From CAZIOH01 sp964540815 (lineage in GTDB: Bacteria > Myxococcota_A > Polyangia > Fen-1088): a stretch of DNA of 38,972 bases. The position numbers were made by a program, and so were the translations under genes. The notes below the pieces were generated by a model, which was not told the origin of the DNA, ran no database searches, and saw nothing but the letters and a program-made list of their open reading frames with translations. The stretch is taken from positions 1-38,972 of the forward strand of contig CAZIOH010000064.1 in assembly GCA_964540815.1 (NCBI GenBank). The letters run 5' to 3'. Numbering within the stretch: position 1 is the stretch's first letter; each line of letters starts with the position of its first letter. Shown here piece by piece: positions 22,617-30,715 of this stretch.

Positions 22617-23802
22617 GGGGCGGCAAGGGCCCGGCGGGGTCCGCCAGCCGCGCCGCCTGTCGCTGCTGGCGCTCGATGCTCTCGAAGAGGGCGCGGAAGT
22701 TCCCTGCGCCGAAGCCGTCGTCCCCTTTTCTTTGCAGGAGCTCGAGGAAGAGGGGGCCCGCCTGGCGATCTTTGAACACGTCGGCCGCTTCCTTCATGAA
22801 GATCTGCAGCAGGTAGCGAGACGGCGCGCTCCCGTCGACGAGAACCTCGAGGTCACGCAGTGATCCGAGGTCCTCGTCGATACCGTTGACACCCATCGCC
22901 AGCAGCCGGTCGGGGAGGAGATCGTAATAGGTCGCCGGGGTGGGCATGAACGGGACCCCCCGGGCACGAAGGTCCTTCACGGCCGTCAAGAGGTCCTTCA
23001 CCCGAAGCGCCACGTGCTGGATGCCCGGGCCGTGGTGGTCCTCGCAGAAGAGGAAGATCTGCGACGCCTCGAAGTCGGGCGCGGCCGGCTCGTTGTTGGC
23101 GAACTTGAGGCCCGATCGGCGATCCCACATCACGGTGGACTTCAGGCCCGAGCCCCCGCCGGCGGCATGTTCTCCAACGTCCCGCGTGTGAAACGCGACC
23201 TCCCAGTACCGCTCGAATCCCATCACCTCTTCCATCCACCTCAGCGCTGGCTCGAGGGTGAGGAAGTTCGAGGTGATGTGATCGATCTCGGCGATGCCGA
23301 AGCGGTTGGTGTCCCCCGCCGCGCGGATCTCGGAGCGCGCCAGGCCGGGCAAGATGGGGACTGGCCCGCTCGACTGCAAGAAGCGGAACTGGGTGTCACC
23401 GATGGCGGTGGTGATGTCGAACCAGCGGACCTCGCTCCCGTCCCACGCTCGGGTTTCGAGCGGCGTCACCAGGGTGGCCCGGCGCTCCCGCAGGATGGCC
23501 AGGGCTCTTGCGGCGTCCTCGACCTGAAACACGATCCGGCCGACGCCCTCCGGGTGCTTCTCCAGCCACCGGAAGCTTTCGCCCCTCGAGCCGAGTGGCT
23601 CCATGAAGACGAATCGAGCACCGCCGGCCTCGACGACGCTGGCGCGCGCCCGATGCTCTGACTCGAAGAACGGGGTGCTGGCCGCGACCTCCGCGAAGTC
23701 GAGCCGGTCGACATAGTGATCTCGGCTTCGTTCCAGATCTCGCACGAAGACGTGGAGCGCGGCGATCCGCAGGATTCCAAGCGAGTCCATTTTCTCTGAC
23801 AT
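22597..23802 (-). CDS. 4-hydroxyphenylpyruvate dioxygenase-type Fe(II) enzyme
   Basis: A 401-residue enzyme starting at ATG 23802 after gaaggag (6-nt spacing). It belongs to the HPPD/4-hydroxymandelate synthase family of two-domain vicinal-oxygen-chelate dioxygenases. The Fe ligands are visible: His in AEIDHITSN, His in GPGIQHVALR and Glu in LFLELLQR. Further HPPD landmarks include the Ser of LKSTV, Gln of ASQIF, Gln of LLQIFMK and the C-terminal GFGAGNFRALFESIE. The Asn of KFANNEP is present where hydroxymandelate synthases have a hydrophobic residue, so HPPD activity (4-hydroxyphenylpyruvate to homogentisate) is more likely. The Pro that usually precedes it (FPINEP) is Ala here. It diverges from the NRPS-like gene across the scaffold gap and may supply or compete for an aromatic building block. 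Confidence 0.88.
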   Translation of the reverse strand: MSEKMDSLGILRIAALHVFVRDLERSRDHYVDRLDFAEVAASTPFFESEHRARASVVEAGGARFVFMEPLGSRGESFRWLEKHPEGVGRIVFQVEDAARALAILRERRATLVTPLETRAWDGSEVRWFDITTAIGDTQFRFLQSSGPVPILPGLARSEIRAAGDTNRFGIAEIDHITSNFLTLEPALRWMEEVMGFERYWEVAFHTRDVGEHAAGGGSGLKSTVMWDRRSGLKFANNEPAAPDFEASQIFLFCEDHHGPGIQHVALRVKDLLTAVKDLRARGVPFMPTPATYYDLLPDRLLAMGVNGIDEDLGSLRDLEVLVDGSAPSRYLLQIFMKEAADVFKDRQAGPLFLELLQRKGDDGFGAGNFRALFESIERQQRQAARLADPAGPLPPRSSQIG

Positions 23803-23820
23803 GATCGACCGCTCCTTCAA

Positions 23821-23920
23821 NNNNNNNNNNNNNNNNNNNNNNNNNNNNNNNNNNNNNNNNNNNNNNNNNNNNNNNNNNNNNNNNNNNNNNNNNNNNNNNN
23901 NNNNNNNNNNNNNNNNNNNN
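23821..23920. other. Scaffold gap (100 N)
   Basis: A run of exactly 100 N, the usual placeholder for a gap of unknown size. The true distance between the dioxygenase and NRPS-like genes is unknown, and so is any gene or promoter inside it. Confidence 0.98.
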
Positions 23921-23937
23921 AATTTTAATCACGAAAC

Positions 23938-23943
23938 TATACA
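23938..23943 (+). promoter_or_regulatory. Possible -10 element upstream of the NRPS-like gene
   Basis: tataca sits in the AT-rich sequence just right of the scaffold gap, 51 bp before ATG 23994. A matching -35 would fall inside the Ns, so this cannot be tested here. Confidence 0.25.
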
Positions 23944-23993
23944 CGGGTAGCTCGACCGGGCTTAGATTCCGGGATTCGAGGATTCGAGGCTCA

Positions 23994-26900
23994 ATGACAG
24001 CGAACGGCACCGCCCGCACCGCCGCGTTTGAACGGGCAGAGTACCCGCAATGGCTGGCCGAGATCCCGAGGCTGGAGGCCCACCGCCTCGATCAGCGCCC
24101 GCCCCCCGTCGAGGGGTTGGAGTTTGCGTTCCCATCACCCGAGCCGAGGGACGCGGGAGCGCCCCTCGATTCGTGGGGACAGATGGCCCGATGGGTGGCG
24201 GCCTTTCATGTGCTGGTGTTGAAGTACACACAGCAGGCTCGATTTCGCCTCGAGCTCGCGGTGGTCGATCCGCCATCGGGGCTGGGCCACCTGGCCGATC
24301 TCGACCTCGAGATCTCGCCCGAGCACACGGTCCGTCAGGTCTGTGCACGCGCGGCGGCCACCTTGACCCATCTGGTCGCGGCCGGGCCGAGCGGTCCGCC
24401 CCGGGCGCGGGAGGCGGGGGTGGTGTCCCTCACGTTTCTCCTCGACGGACGGGGCGAGGATGCCGCCCCCGCCCAGGCGCCCGACCTGCTCCGCGATGGG
24501 TGGGTCGAGAGGCCCGAGTTGCAGATCGTCCTCGGGTTCGACCGGCAAGCGCGTGTGTCGGGGCAGGCGTTCTATGACGGTCGCCTCTTCCGGCGGGAGA
24601 CCATCCGTCGGCTCCTCGACCACCTTGGGGGGCTGGCCGGCTCCATGGCCAGCCGGCCCGACGAGCCCGTGGCCAGCCTGGCCTTGGTCTCGCAGGCGGA
24701 GGCCCACCACCTGATCGAGAGCTGGCGCGGACCTGCGCGAGCGCGCGCGGCGCGGCCACTTCATCGATACGTGGAGGATCACGCGGCCCGCGCCCCGGAT
24801 TCGGTCGCCGTCAGCTTCCGAGATCGACAGCTCGATTACGGTGCGCTGAACCGGCGAGCCAATCGCCTGGCGCGTTACCTGCTCGCGCACGGGCTCGAGC
24901 GCGGCGGCCGGGTGGCGGTGTGCATCGACCCCTGCGCGGACGTGGCCGTCTGTCTGCTGGCGATCTTCAAGGCCGGGGGGGTCTACGTCCCGCTCGAGCC
25001 GTCCTATCCGACCGAGCGGCTGGCCCTGATCTTGGAGGATACGGCGCCCCAGGCTCTCCTGACCCGGGCCTCGTCGGCCAGGAACCTGCCTCCGACCGCG
25101 GTGCCGATGTTCTGGCTCGACACGGAGGCCGAGCGGCTCGATCTCTGCGCCGACGTCGATCTGACGGGGCCGGAGCTCGAGGTGGACCTCGCGCAGACGG
25201 CCTTCATCATCTACACCTCCGGGACCACGGGGAGGCCAAAGGGGGTGATGCTGTCGCACGGCAACCTCGTGCACTACGTCCTCTCGGCGCGAGATCGCTA
25301 CGGCTTCGGGCCAGGGGATGTGTTCCCGGCCTTCGCCCGCTTCACCTTCAGCATCACGTTGTTCGAGACCCTCCTGCCTCTGGTGGCCGGCGGGCGGGTG
25401 GTGGTCCTCGAACGGGACCATGTGCTCGACTTCAAGAGGCTCGTCCCCACCCTCGAAGGCGTGACCGCCATGCATGCCTCGCCGAGCCTCCTGCGGCGGC
25501 TGCTGGCCTTCGTGCGGGAAAATGGCGTCGCGCCCGAGATCTTTCGAAGGCTCCGCCACGTGTCCTCGGGAGGAGATCTGGTCTCGGCGGATCTGATGGA
25601 ATCGCTGAAGCCGATCTTTCGGGAGGCCGAGCTCTTCGTGATCTATGGGTGCAGCGAGGTGAGCTGCATGGGCTGCAGCTATGCCGTTCCCCGGGACGCG
25701 ACCGTGACCCGAAGCTTCGTGGGGCGCGCCTTCGAAAACACCGCGGTTCGGCTCTACGATGCCCGCATGAACCTGGTCCCGATCGGCGTCGCCGGGGAGA
25801 TCTACTTCAGCGGAGCGGGGGTGGGCGAGGGCTATCTCGACCGAGCCGACCTGACCCGGGAGCGGTTCCTCGACATCGATGGCGAGCGCTTCTACCGCAC
25901 GGGCGACCTCGGGCGGTTTCACGCCGACGGAAACCTCGAGATCCTCGGTCGCACCGACTTCCAGATCAAGCTCCGCGGGATCCGCATCGAGCTCGGCGAG
26001 ATCGAGTCCACGCTGCGGCGGGCCCCCGGCGTGCGGGAAGCGGTGGTGGCGGCGCAGCCACTGGGACGTTCAGCGGCAACCAGCGGCCACGCGGGCGACG
26101 GGGCTCGAGCCGCCACATCTGCGGAGGATCTCGCTCTGGTCGCCTACGTCGTCCCAGGCCCGGGGCAGCCCCCACGGGGCCGTGACCTGCGGAAATTCCT
26201 GCAAGCCCAGTTGCCCGATTACATGGTGCCGGCCGCGTTCGTCTTCCTCGATCGGTTGCCGGTGAACCTCAACGCCAAGGTGGATCGGCGGGCCTTGCCT
26301 CTGCCCACCCCGGCCGACCTCGCGCGGTCGCGGACGGTCTCGCCGCCACGAACCCCGCTCGAGCGTCGGTTGGTGGCCATCTGGGAGGCGGTGCTCGGTG
26401 TGCAGCCCATCGGGGTGGACGACGGTTTCTTCGAGGTCGGGGGCAACTCCCTGCTCGCGCTCGAGCTGATGGTCCGCATCGAGCGCGAGCTCGGAAAGAC
26501 CTTGCCGCTCAGCACGCTGCTGAGCGCGCCGAGCGTCGCCGAGCTGGCGGCCGGGCTGGATGCTGCGACCGAGGCTGGGGGCAGAGGCAAGGTGCACCCG
26601 CAGCTGGTGGTCCTGCGACCGGCCATCGCTGGCGGCGGGGGCGGCGTCGGACGGCCGGGCGTGAACGGTCGGCCGCCCATCTTCTTCATCCACGACGGCG
26701 ACGGGGAGGTGTTGCCCTACCGAAACCTGGCCTTGCGGCTGCAACCCCAGCACGCCGTGTACGGCATCCGGCCTTACAGCCGGGGCGATTTCCCCATGCT
26801 CCACACCCGGCTCGGCGACGCGGCCAGCCACTACACCGACCTGATCTGCCAGGTGCAGCCACGGGGACCTTATTTCCTCGGGGGACTGTGCATCGGCGGC

Positions 26901-27623
26901 TTTCTCGCCTTCGAGGTGGCGCTCCGGCTGCGCGCCCGGGGAGAGGTGGTGGGGTTGGTCGCGCTCATCGATGCCGCGCACGTCAAGGCGGTCCCGAGGA
27001 GCGTGGCGGCCACCCGGCTCGGCCGCGCATCGGCGTCGGTGCGGGGAGGAGCGGCCAACGAGGTCGATGGACGGGCGACGCCGCCGGCAAGGACGCTGGG
27101 GCGCATCTTGCCCGTGGCCAAGGTGCTCGGTCGCAAGACCCGGAACCTCATCGCCTACGAGCTGCGAACCCGCAGCAAGACCACGCGGAATGCCGTGAAG
27201 ATCGCGGCGCTTCGTTACCACCTCGATCGAGGCCTGCCGCTGCCACGGGCCCTGGAGAAGATCCCGGTGTCGGTGGTCCTCCGCTCCGCCGAGCGGGAAT
27301 ACGTGGCTCCGCGGCCCTACCCGGGCGAGGTGGTCTTGTTCCGCGCCACACGCAAGGACCGTGCCTTCGACGGAACGCTGGTCGACGACACCCCTTACGT
27401 CGAGCTGTTTCGGGAGCCCTTGCTCGGATGGCAAGGTCGGGCCGACCGGCTCGTGGTCCATGACAACCCGGGTGGGCATTCGAGCATGTTGCAGGAGCCG
27501 AACGTGAGAGAGCTGGCCGAGAGGATCCAGAGCTACATCGACGCGGCGGCCCCGAGCGGCAGCGAGGCGCGGGAGCCCGGCCGCGAGGCGCGGGAGCCCG
27601 TCACCGAGCGGCGGTCCTCGTGA
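23994..27623 (+). CDS. Single-module NRPS-like enzyme (half-C)-A-T-TE, predicted non-amino-acid substrate
   Basis: A 1209-residue protein. gagg lies 5 nt before ATG 23994. Residues about 60-245 match only the C-terminal lobe of a condensation domain and lack HHxxxDG. The adenylation domain (about 260-765) has FIIYTSGTTGRPKGVMLSHG (A3), YRTGDLGRF (A7), RGIRIELGEIES (A8) and NLNAKVDRRAL (A10 Lys). The residue matching the amine-binding Asp235 of PheA is Ser453 (in FTFSITLFE), and A5 is YGCSE instead of YGPTE. My by-eye code is S-I-F-H-V-S-I-C-M-K. The carrier domain has FFEVGGNSLLALE, with Ser816-817 as pantetheine site. The thioesterase (about 895-1190) has GGLCIGG with Cys965 as nucleophile and His1162 in PGGHSSM. 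Inference: it activates an aryl-pyruvate or other acid without an alpha-amine, as fungal A-T-TE quinone/furanone synthetases do, and releases it through the TE. It overlaps the next gene by 4 bp. Confidence 0.87.
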   Translation: MTANGTARTAAFERAEYPQWLAEIPRLEAHRLDQRPPPVEGLEFAFPSPEPRDAGAPLDSWGQMARWVAAFHVLVLKYTQQARFRLELAVVDPPSGLGHLADLDLEISPEHTVRQVCARAAATLTHLVAAGPSGPPRAREAGVVSLTFLLDGRGEDAAPAQAPDLLRDGWVERPELQIVLGFDRQARVSGQAFYDGRLFRRETIRRLLDHLGGLAGSMASRPDEPVASLALVSQAEAHHLIESWRGPARARAARPLHRYVEDHAARAPDSVAVSFRDRQLDYGALNRRANRLARYLLAHGLERGGRVAVCIDPCADVAVCLLAIFKAGGVYVPLEPSYPTERLALILEDTAPQALLTRASSARNLPPTAVPMFWLDTEAERLDLCADVDLTGPELEVDLAQTAFIIYTSGTTGRPKGVMLSHGNLVHYVLSARDRYGFGPGDVFPAFARFTFSITLFETLLPLVAGGRVVVLERDHVLDFKRLVPTLEGVTAMHASPSLLRRLLAFVRENGVAPEIFRRLRHVSSGGDLVSADLMESLKPIFREAELFVIYGCSEVSCMGCSYAVPRDATVTRSFVGRAFENTAVRLYDARMNLVPIGVAGEIYFSGAGVGEGYLDRADLTRERFLDIDGERFYRTGDLGRFHADGNLEILGRTDFQIKLRGIRIELGEIESTLRRAPGVREAVVAAQPLGRSAATSGHAGDGARAATSAEDLALVAYVVPGPGQPPRGRDLRKFLQAQLPDYMVPAAFVFLDRLPVNLNAKVDRRALPLPTPADLARSRTVSPPRTPLERRLVAIWEAVLGVQPIGVDDGFFEVGGNSLLALELMVRIERELGKTLPLSTLLSAPSVAELAAGLDAATEAGGRGKVHPQLVVLRPAIAGGGGGVGRPGVNGRPPIFFIHDGDGEVLPYRNLALRLQPQHAVYGIRPYSRGDFPMLHTRLGDAASHYTDLICQVQPRGPYFLGGLCIGGFLAFEVALRLRARGEVVGLVALIDAAHVKAVPRSVAATRLGRASASVRGGAANEVDGRATPPARTLGRILPVAKVLGRKTRNLIAYELRTRSKTTRNAVKIAALRYHLDRGLPLPRALEKIPVSVVLRSAEREYVAPRPYPGEVVLFRATRKDRAFDGTLVDDTPYVELFREPLLGWQGRADRLVVHDNPGGHSSMLQEPNVRELAERIQSYIDAAAPSGSEAREPGREAREPVTERRSS

Positions 27624-28642
27624 GCAGCGCGGGAGGGCCATCCCCGAGCGCGGACCAGCCGACCGTGGTCATCGTGATCGTCAACTACCGAACCGCCCGT
27701 CTCACCATCGAGAGCCTGGCGGCCCTGGCCACCGAGATGCGATCCCTTCCCGGGGCGCGGGTGACGGTGGTGGAGAACGCCTCGGGCGACGATTCGGCGG
27801 CGCGGATTCGCGCGGCCTTGACCAGCGAGGGCTGGGACTGGGCCTCCCTGGTCGAGGCCGGGCGAAATGGGGGGTACGCCTTCGGGAACAACCTCGCGAT
27901 CAGGCCGTGCCTGGAGGCTCCCCAGCCGCCCGACTTCTTCCTGCTGCTCAATCCCGACACGCGCGTCGAGCCGGGCGCCGTCGGGGCGCTGCTCGAGTTC
28001 ATGGAAGGCCGCCCCGAGGTGGGGATCGCGGGCAGCTGCCTGCTGAACCCCGACGGGACGTCCTGGTCGACGGCTTTTCGATTCCCGAGCGTGCTGAGTG
28101 AGCTCGAGGCTGGGTTTCGACTCGGGCCGCTCACCAGGCTGCTCGAGCCCTGGGTCGTGCCGATGAAGATGGGCGACGAAGCGCGACAGGTCGATTGGGT
28201 ACCGGGCGCCAGCATGATGATCCGGCGGGAGGTCTTCGAAACGGTGGGCCTCATGGACGAGCAATACTTTCTCTACTTCGAAGAGACCGACTTCTGCCTG
28301 CAGGCCCGGCGCGCCGGGTGGTCGTGCTGGTATGTGCCGGCCAGCCGGGTGATGCACATCGCCGGTCAGAGCACAGGGGTGACCGACCGCGATGCCGCCC
28401 CCCGGCGTCGCCCCCAGTACCTGTTCGATTCGCGGCGGCGCTACTTCGTGAAGAACCACGGGCTCGGGTACGCGGCTCTGGCGGATGTGGCGTGGTCCGT
28501 TGGTCTCGCCTCCTGGAGGCTGAGGCGGCGGCTGCAAGGCAAGCCCGACCGCGATCCACCGTCCCTGCTGGTGGACTCGGTGCGCAACAGCGTGTTCTTC
28601 ACGGCGCCGTCGATGCCCCGAGGGTCTTCCCGCCAGCGGTGA
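27620..28642 (+). CDS. Family 2 glycosyltransferase (rhamnosyltransferase-like), coupled to the NRPS-like gene
   Basis: A 340-residue GT2 enzyme. The GTG start overlaps the NRPS-like stop (gtga, 27620-27623), which points to translational coupling and a shared job. Motifs are VVIVIVNYRT at 16-25, VVENASGDDS, GRNGGYAFGNN, NPDTRVEPGA with the DxD-like metal site, and the long WVPGASMMIRREVF...FLYFEETDFCLQARRAGW segment typical of WbbL-type rhamnosyl- and related transferases. A late hydrophobic stretch, LADVAWSVGLASW, and the basic LRRRLQGK may bind the membrane. Given the coupling, it probably attaches a sugar to the NRPS-like product or to a lipid-linked form of it. Donor not predictable. Confidence 0.9.
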   Translation: MSSAGGPSPSADQPTVVIVIVNYRTARLTIESLAALATEMRSLPGARVTVVENASGDDSAARIRAALTSEGWDWASLVEAGRNGGYAFGNNLAIRPCLEAPQPPDFFLLLNPDTRVEPGAVGALLEFMEGRPEVGIAGSCLLNPDGTSWSTAFRFPSVLSELEAGFRLGPLTRLLEPWVVPMKMGDEARQVDWVPGASMMIRREVFETVGLMDEQYFLYFEETDFCLQARRAGWSCWYVPASRVMHIAGQSTGVTDRDAAPRRRPQYLFDSRRRYFVKNHGLGYAALADVAWSVGLASWRLRRRLQGKPDRDPPSLLVDSVRNSVFFTAPSMPRGSSRQR

Positions 28643-28738
28643 GCTGGCGGTGGCGTAAGGAATTGAAATGGCTGGAGTTCTGCGATTTCCGAGAAACCGT
28701 GGGCCTCGAACACCGCTCCCGTCACTGCGGCTCCGGAA

Positions 28739-30715
28739 ATGTTCCCACCCGACGAGCCTCGAGAGCTTGCCGCCAGGCTCATCCCGAAGCCTGCATGCCG
28801 CCATGGCCGCCGCTTCCCGTGCCATCCCGCCTTCCGCATCGCATGCGTGGTGGTCGGCGCCAGCTTGGCGCAGGAGGCGTGCACCGGGGCAGTCGGCGGC
28901 GGCGCCGGCGCCGGAATGCGCGGGACGGTCGGGGCCGCTCCCGCCGCGGCACCAGGCGGTGGGGGCTCCTCCAGTGCCGGCTCGGGCGCCGGCGGCGGAG
29001 GAGCGTCGAGCGGCGCAGGCGTCGCCGACACGGGTTCGACCGCCAGCCCGCCCACGAGCTCTGGCCCCGGCGGCAATGGCAACGGCAATGGGATGCCGGA
29101 TCCGGGGGTGGTTGCGGGCGGGATGACCGGCCAACCGGGGGCCAGCAGCGCCCCGATCGCCACCCCGACCATCGCCCGCTTGAGTGAAGCGCAATGGGCG
29201 AACAGCGTGCGCGATCTGTTGCTCCTGCCCAACCCCGGCGACTTGACCCTGCCCACCGCCGACGCGGTGGTGCGGCTCGACAACGAAGCCGATGCGCTCT
29301 TCGTCAACCAGCCCCTGCACGACGATCTGCAGGCCGCCGCGGAGAGGCTGGCCACCACCGTCGCCAGCGACCCGATCGCCATCGCGCGCCTGGTTCCGAG
29401 CAACGCGCCCACCGACACCGCGGGCAAGGGCCAGGCCTTCATCCAGGCTTTCGGGCGGCGCGCGTACCGGCGGCCGCTGACGTCGACCGAGCTCCAGGCC
29501 TACGTGGCCCTGTTCAACCAGGGGCCGATGCTCACGACCGGGCTCGCCGACTTTGCCGCCGGGGTCGAGGTGGTGCTCGAGGCCTTCCTGCAGTCGCCGA
29601 ACTTCCTCTACCGCACGGCGCTGGGTGGCGTGGCCACTCAGGGCCGTGCGCGCCTCACCGACTTCGAGATCGCGGCCAACCTGTCGTACGCGCTCACCAA
29701 CTCCACCCCGGACGCGACCCTCTCGGCGGCGGCGGACAATGGAACGCTGGGCACGCTCGGGGCGACGGGCACGCTCGGGGCGACGGGCGCGCTCGCGACC
29801 GAGGCCAGGCGCTTGATCGCCACCGACGCGGGAAAGGCCGCCGTGGATCGCTTCTATTTCCAGCTCTTCGGCCTCGGGCAGTACGACACGCTCGAGAAAG
29901 ATCCGACCGTGGCGCCGCAGTTCACGGCCGCGGTCGGACCCATGCTGCACGCCGAGACCCAGCGGTTCCTGCAGTATCTCTTCGCCCAGAACGGGACCTT
30001 GCGGGACATCTTCACCTCCCCGATCACCTTCGTGAACAAGACCGTCGCCGGCCTCTACGGGCTGAACGCGGCGGCGGCCACGGACGACGTCTGGACCCAG
30101 GTCTCGCTCGATCCGGTCGAGCGTGCGGGGGTGCTGACGCGGCTCGGCTTCCTCGCGTACTACGGTCACGACGGGACCGTGCAGGACTCCATCCACCGCG
30201 GCGTCTACATCAACCGGCGCTTGCTGTGCAGGGATCTGTCGCCGCCGCCCGGGGTGGTCCTGCCCACCATCCCGGTGGCCATCGGGCCGAACCAGACCAA
30301 CCGGCAGATCGTCAACGCCATCACCGGACCCGGGACGTGCGGGGCTGGCTGTCACGGGACCCTGATCAATCCGGCCGGGTTCGCGTTCGAGAACGACGAT
30401 GGTCTCGGGACCTTTCACGCCGCGGAGAACGGACAGCCGGTGGATGCGTCCGGGAGCTATCCGTTCACCGACGGGGCGCGCACGTACACCGACTCGGCCT
30501 CGTTCAGCCGCGCCCTCGGCGACAGCGCCCAGCTGCACGCCTGCCACGTGACCAGCTGGGCGGCGAACCTCTACGCCCGCATCCCGCGGGTCGGCGACCT
30601 GGCGGTGGCCGCCACGGTGGCGCAGAGCTCCCTCACCCAGAACCTCGCGAGCGTGGACGTGGTGGTGGCCCTGGTGACCGCCGATGCCTTCGTAACCCGG
30701 GTTCAGGGACCATGA
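28739..30715 (+). CDS. DUF1592-family (DUF1587/1592/1588/1585) secreted protein
   Basis: A 658-residue protein with an unclear N-terminus: ATG 28739 lacks a Shine-Dalgarno, and the FRIACVVVGASLAQEAC segment near residues 33-48 looks like a lipoprotein signal entered late, so the true start may lie between. A Gly/Ser-rich linker (50-130) is followed by the multi-domain region named DUF1587, DUF1592, DUF1588 and DUF1585 in planctomycete-type proteins: ARLSEAQWANSVRDLLL, AFGRRAYRRPLT, VLEAFLQSPNFLYRT, the segment VERAGVLTRLGFLA to RRLLC, then CGAGCHGTLINPAGFAFEN. CGAGCH resembles a c-type heme site with three spacer residues. Such proteins pair with DUF1552 partners; function is unproven but thought linked to extracellular carbohydrate or electron transfer. 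Confidence 0.88.
   Translation: MFPPDEPRELAARLIPKPACRHGRRFPCHPAFRIACVVVGASLAQEACTGAVGGGAGAGMRGTVGAAPAAAPGGGGSSSAGSGAGGGGASSGAGVADTGSTASPPTSSGPGGNGNGNGMPDPGVVAGGMTGQPGASSAPIATPTIARLSEAQWANSVRDLLLLPNPGDLTLPTADAVVRLDNEADALFVNQPLHDDLQAAAERLATTVASDPIAIARLVPSNAPTDTAGKGQAFIQAFGRRAYRRPLTSTELQAYVALFNQGPMLTTGLADFAAGVEVVLEAFLQSPNFLYRTALGGVATQGRARLTDFEIAANLSYALTNSTPDATLSAAADNGTLGTLGATGTLGATGALATEARRLIATDAGKAAVDRFYFQLFGLGQYDTLEKDPTVAPQFTAAVGPMLHAETQRFLQYLFAQNGTLRDIFTSPITFVNKTVAGLYGLNAAAATDDVWTQVSLDPVERAGVLTRLGFLAYYGHDGTVQDSIHRGVYINRRLLCRDLSPPPGVVLPTIPVAIGPNQTNRQIVNAITGPGTCGAGCHGTLINPAGFAFENDDGLGTFHAAENGQPVDASGSYPFTDGARTYTDSASFSRALGDSAQLHACHVTSWAANLYARIPRVGDLAVAATVAQSSLTQNLASVDVVVALVTADAFVTRVQGP

Noticed and set aside
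22597..23802. 4-hydroxymandelate synthase as product call for the dioxygenase
   Set aside because: The Asn and Ser positions that separate the two activities match HPPD, not hydroxymandelate synthase, although the conserved Pro is changed. I kept the broader HPPD-type call.
27533..30547. Minus-strand open frame of 1004 codons
   Set aside because: It lies antisense to three well-supported genes (NRPS-like end, GT2, DUF1592) and has no domain; it results from the strong GC bias at third codon positions.
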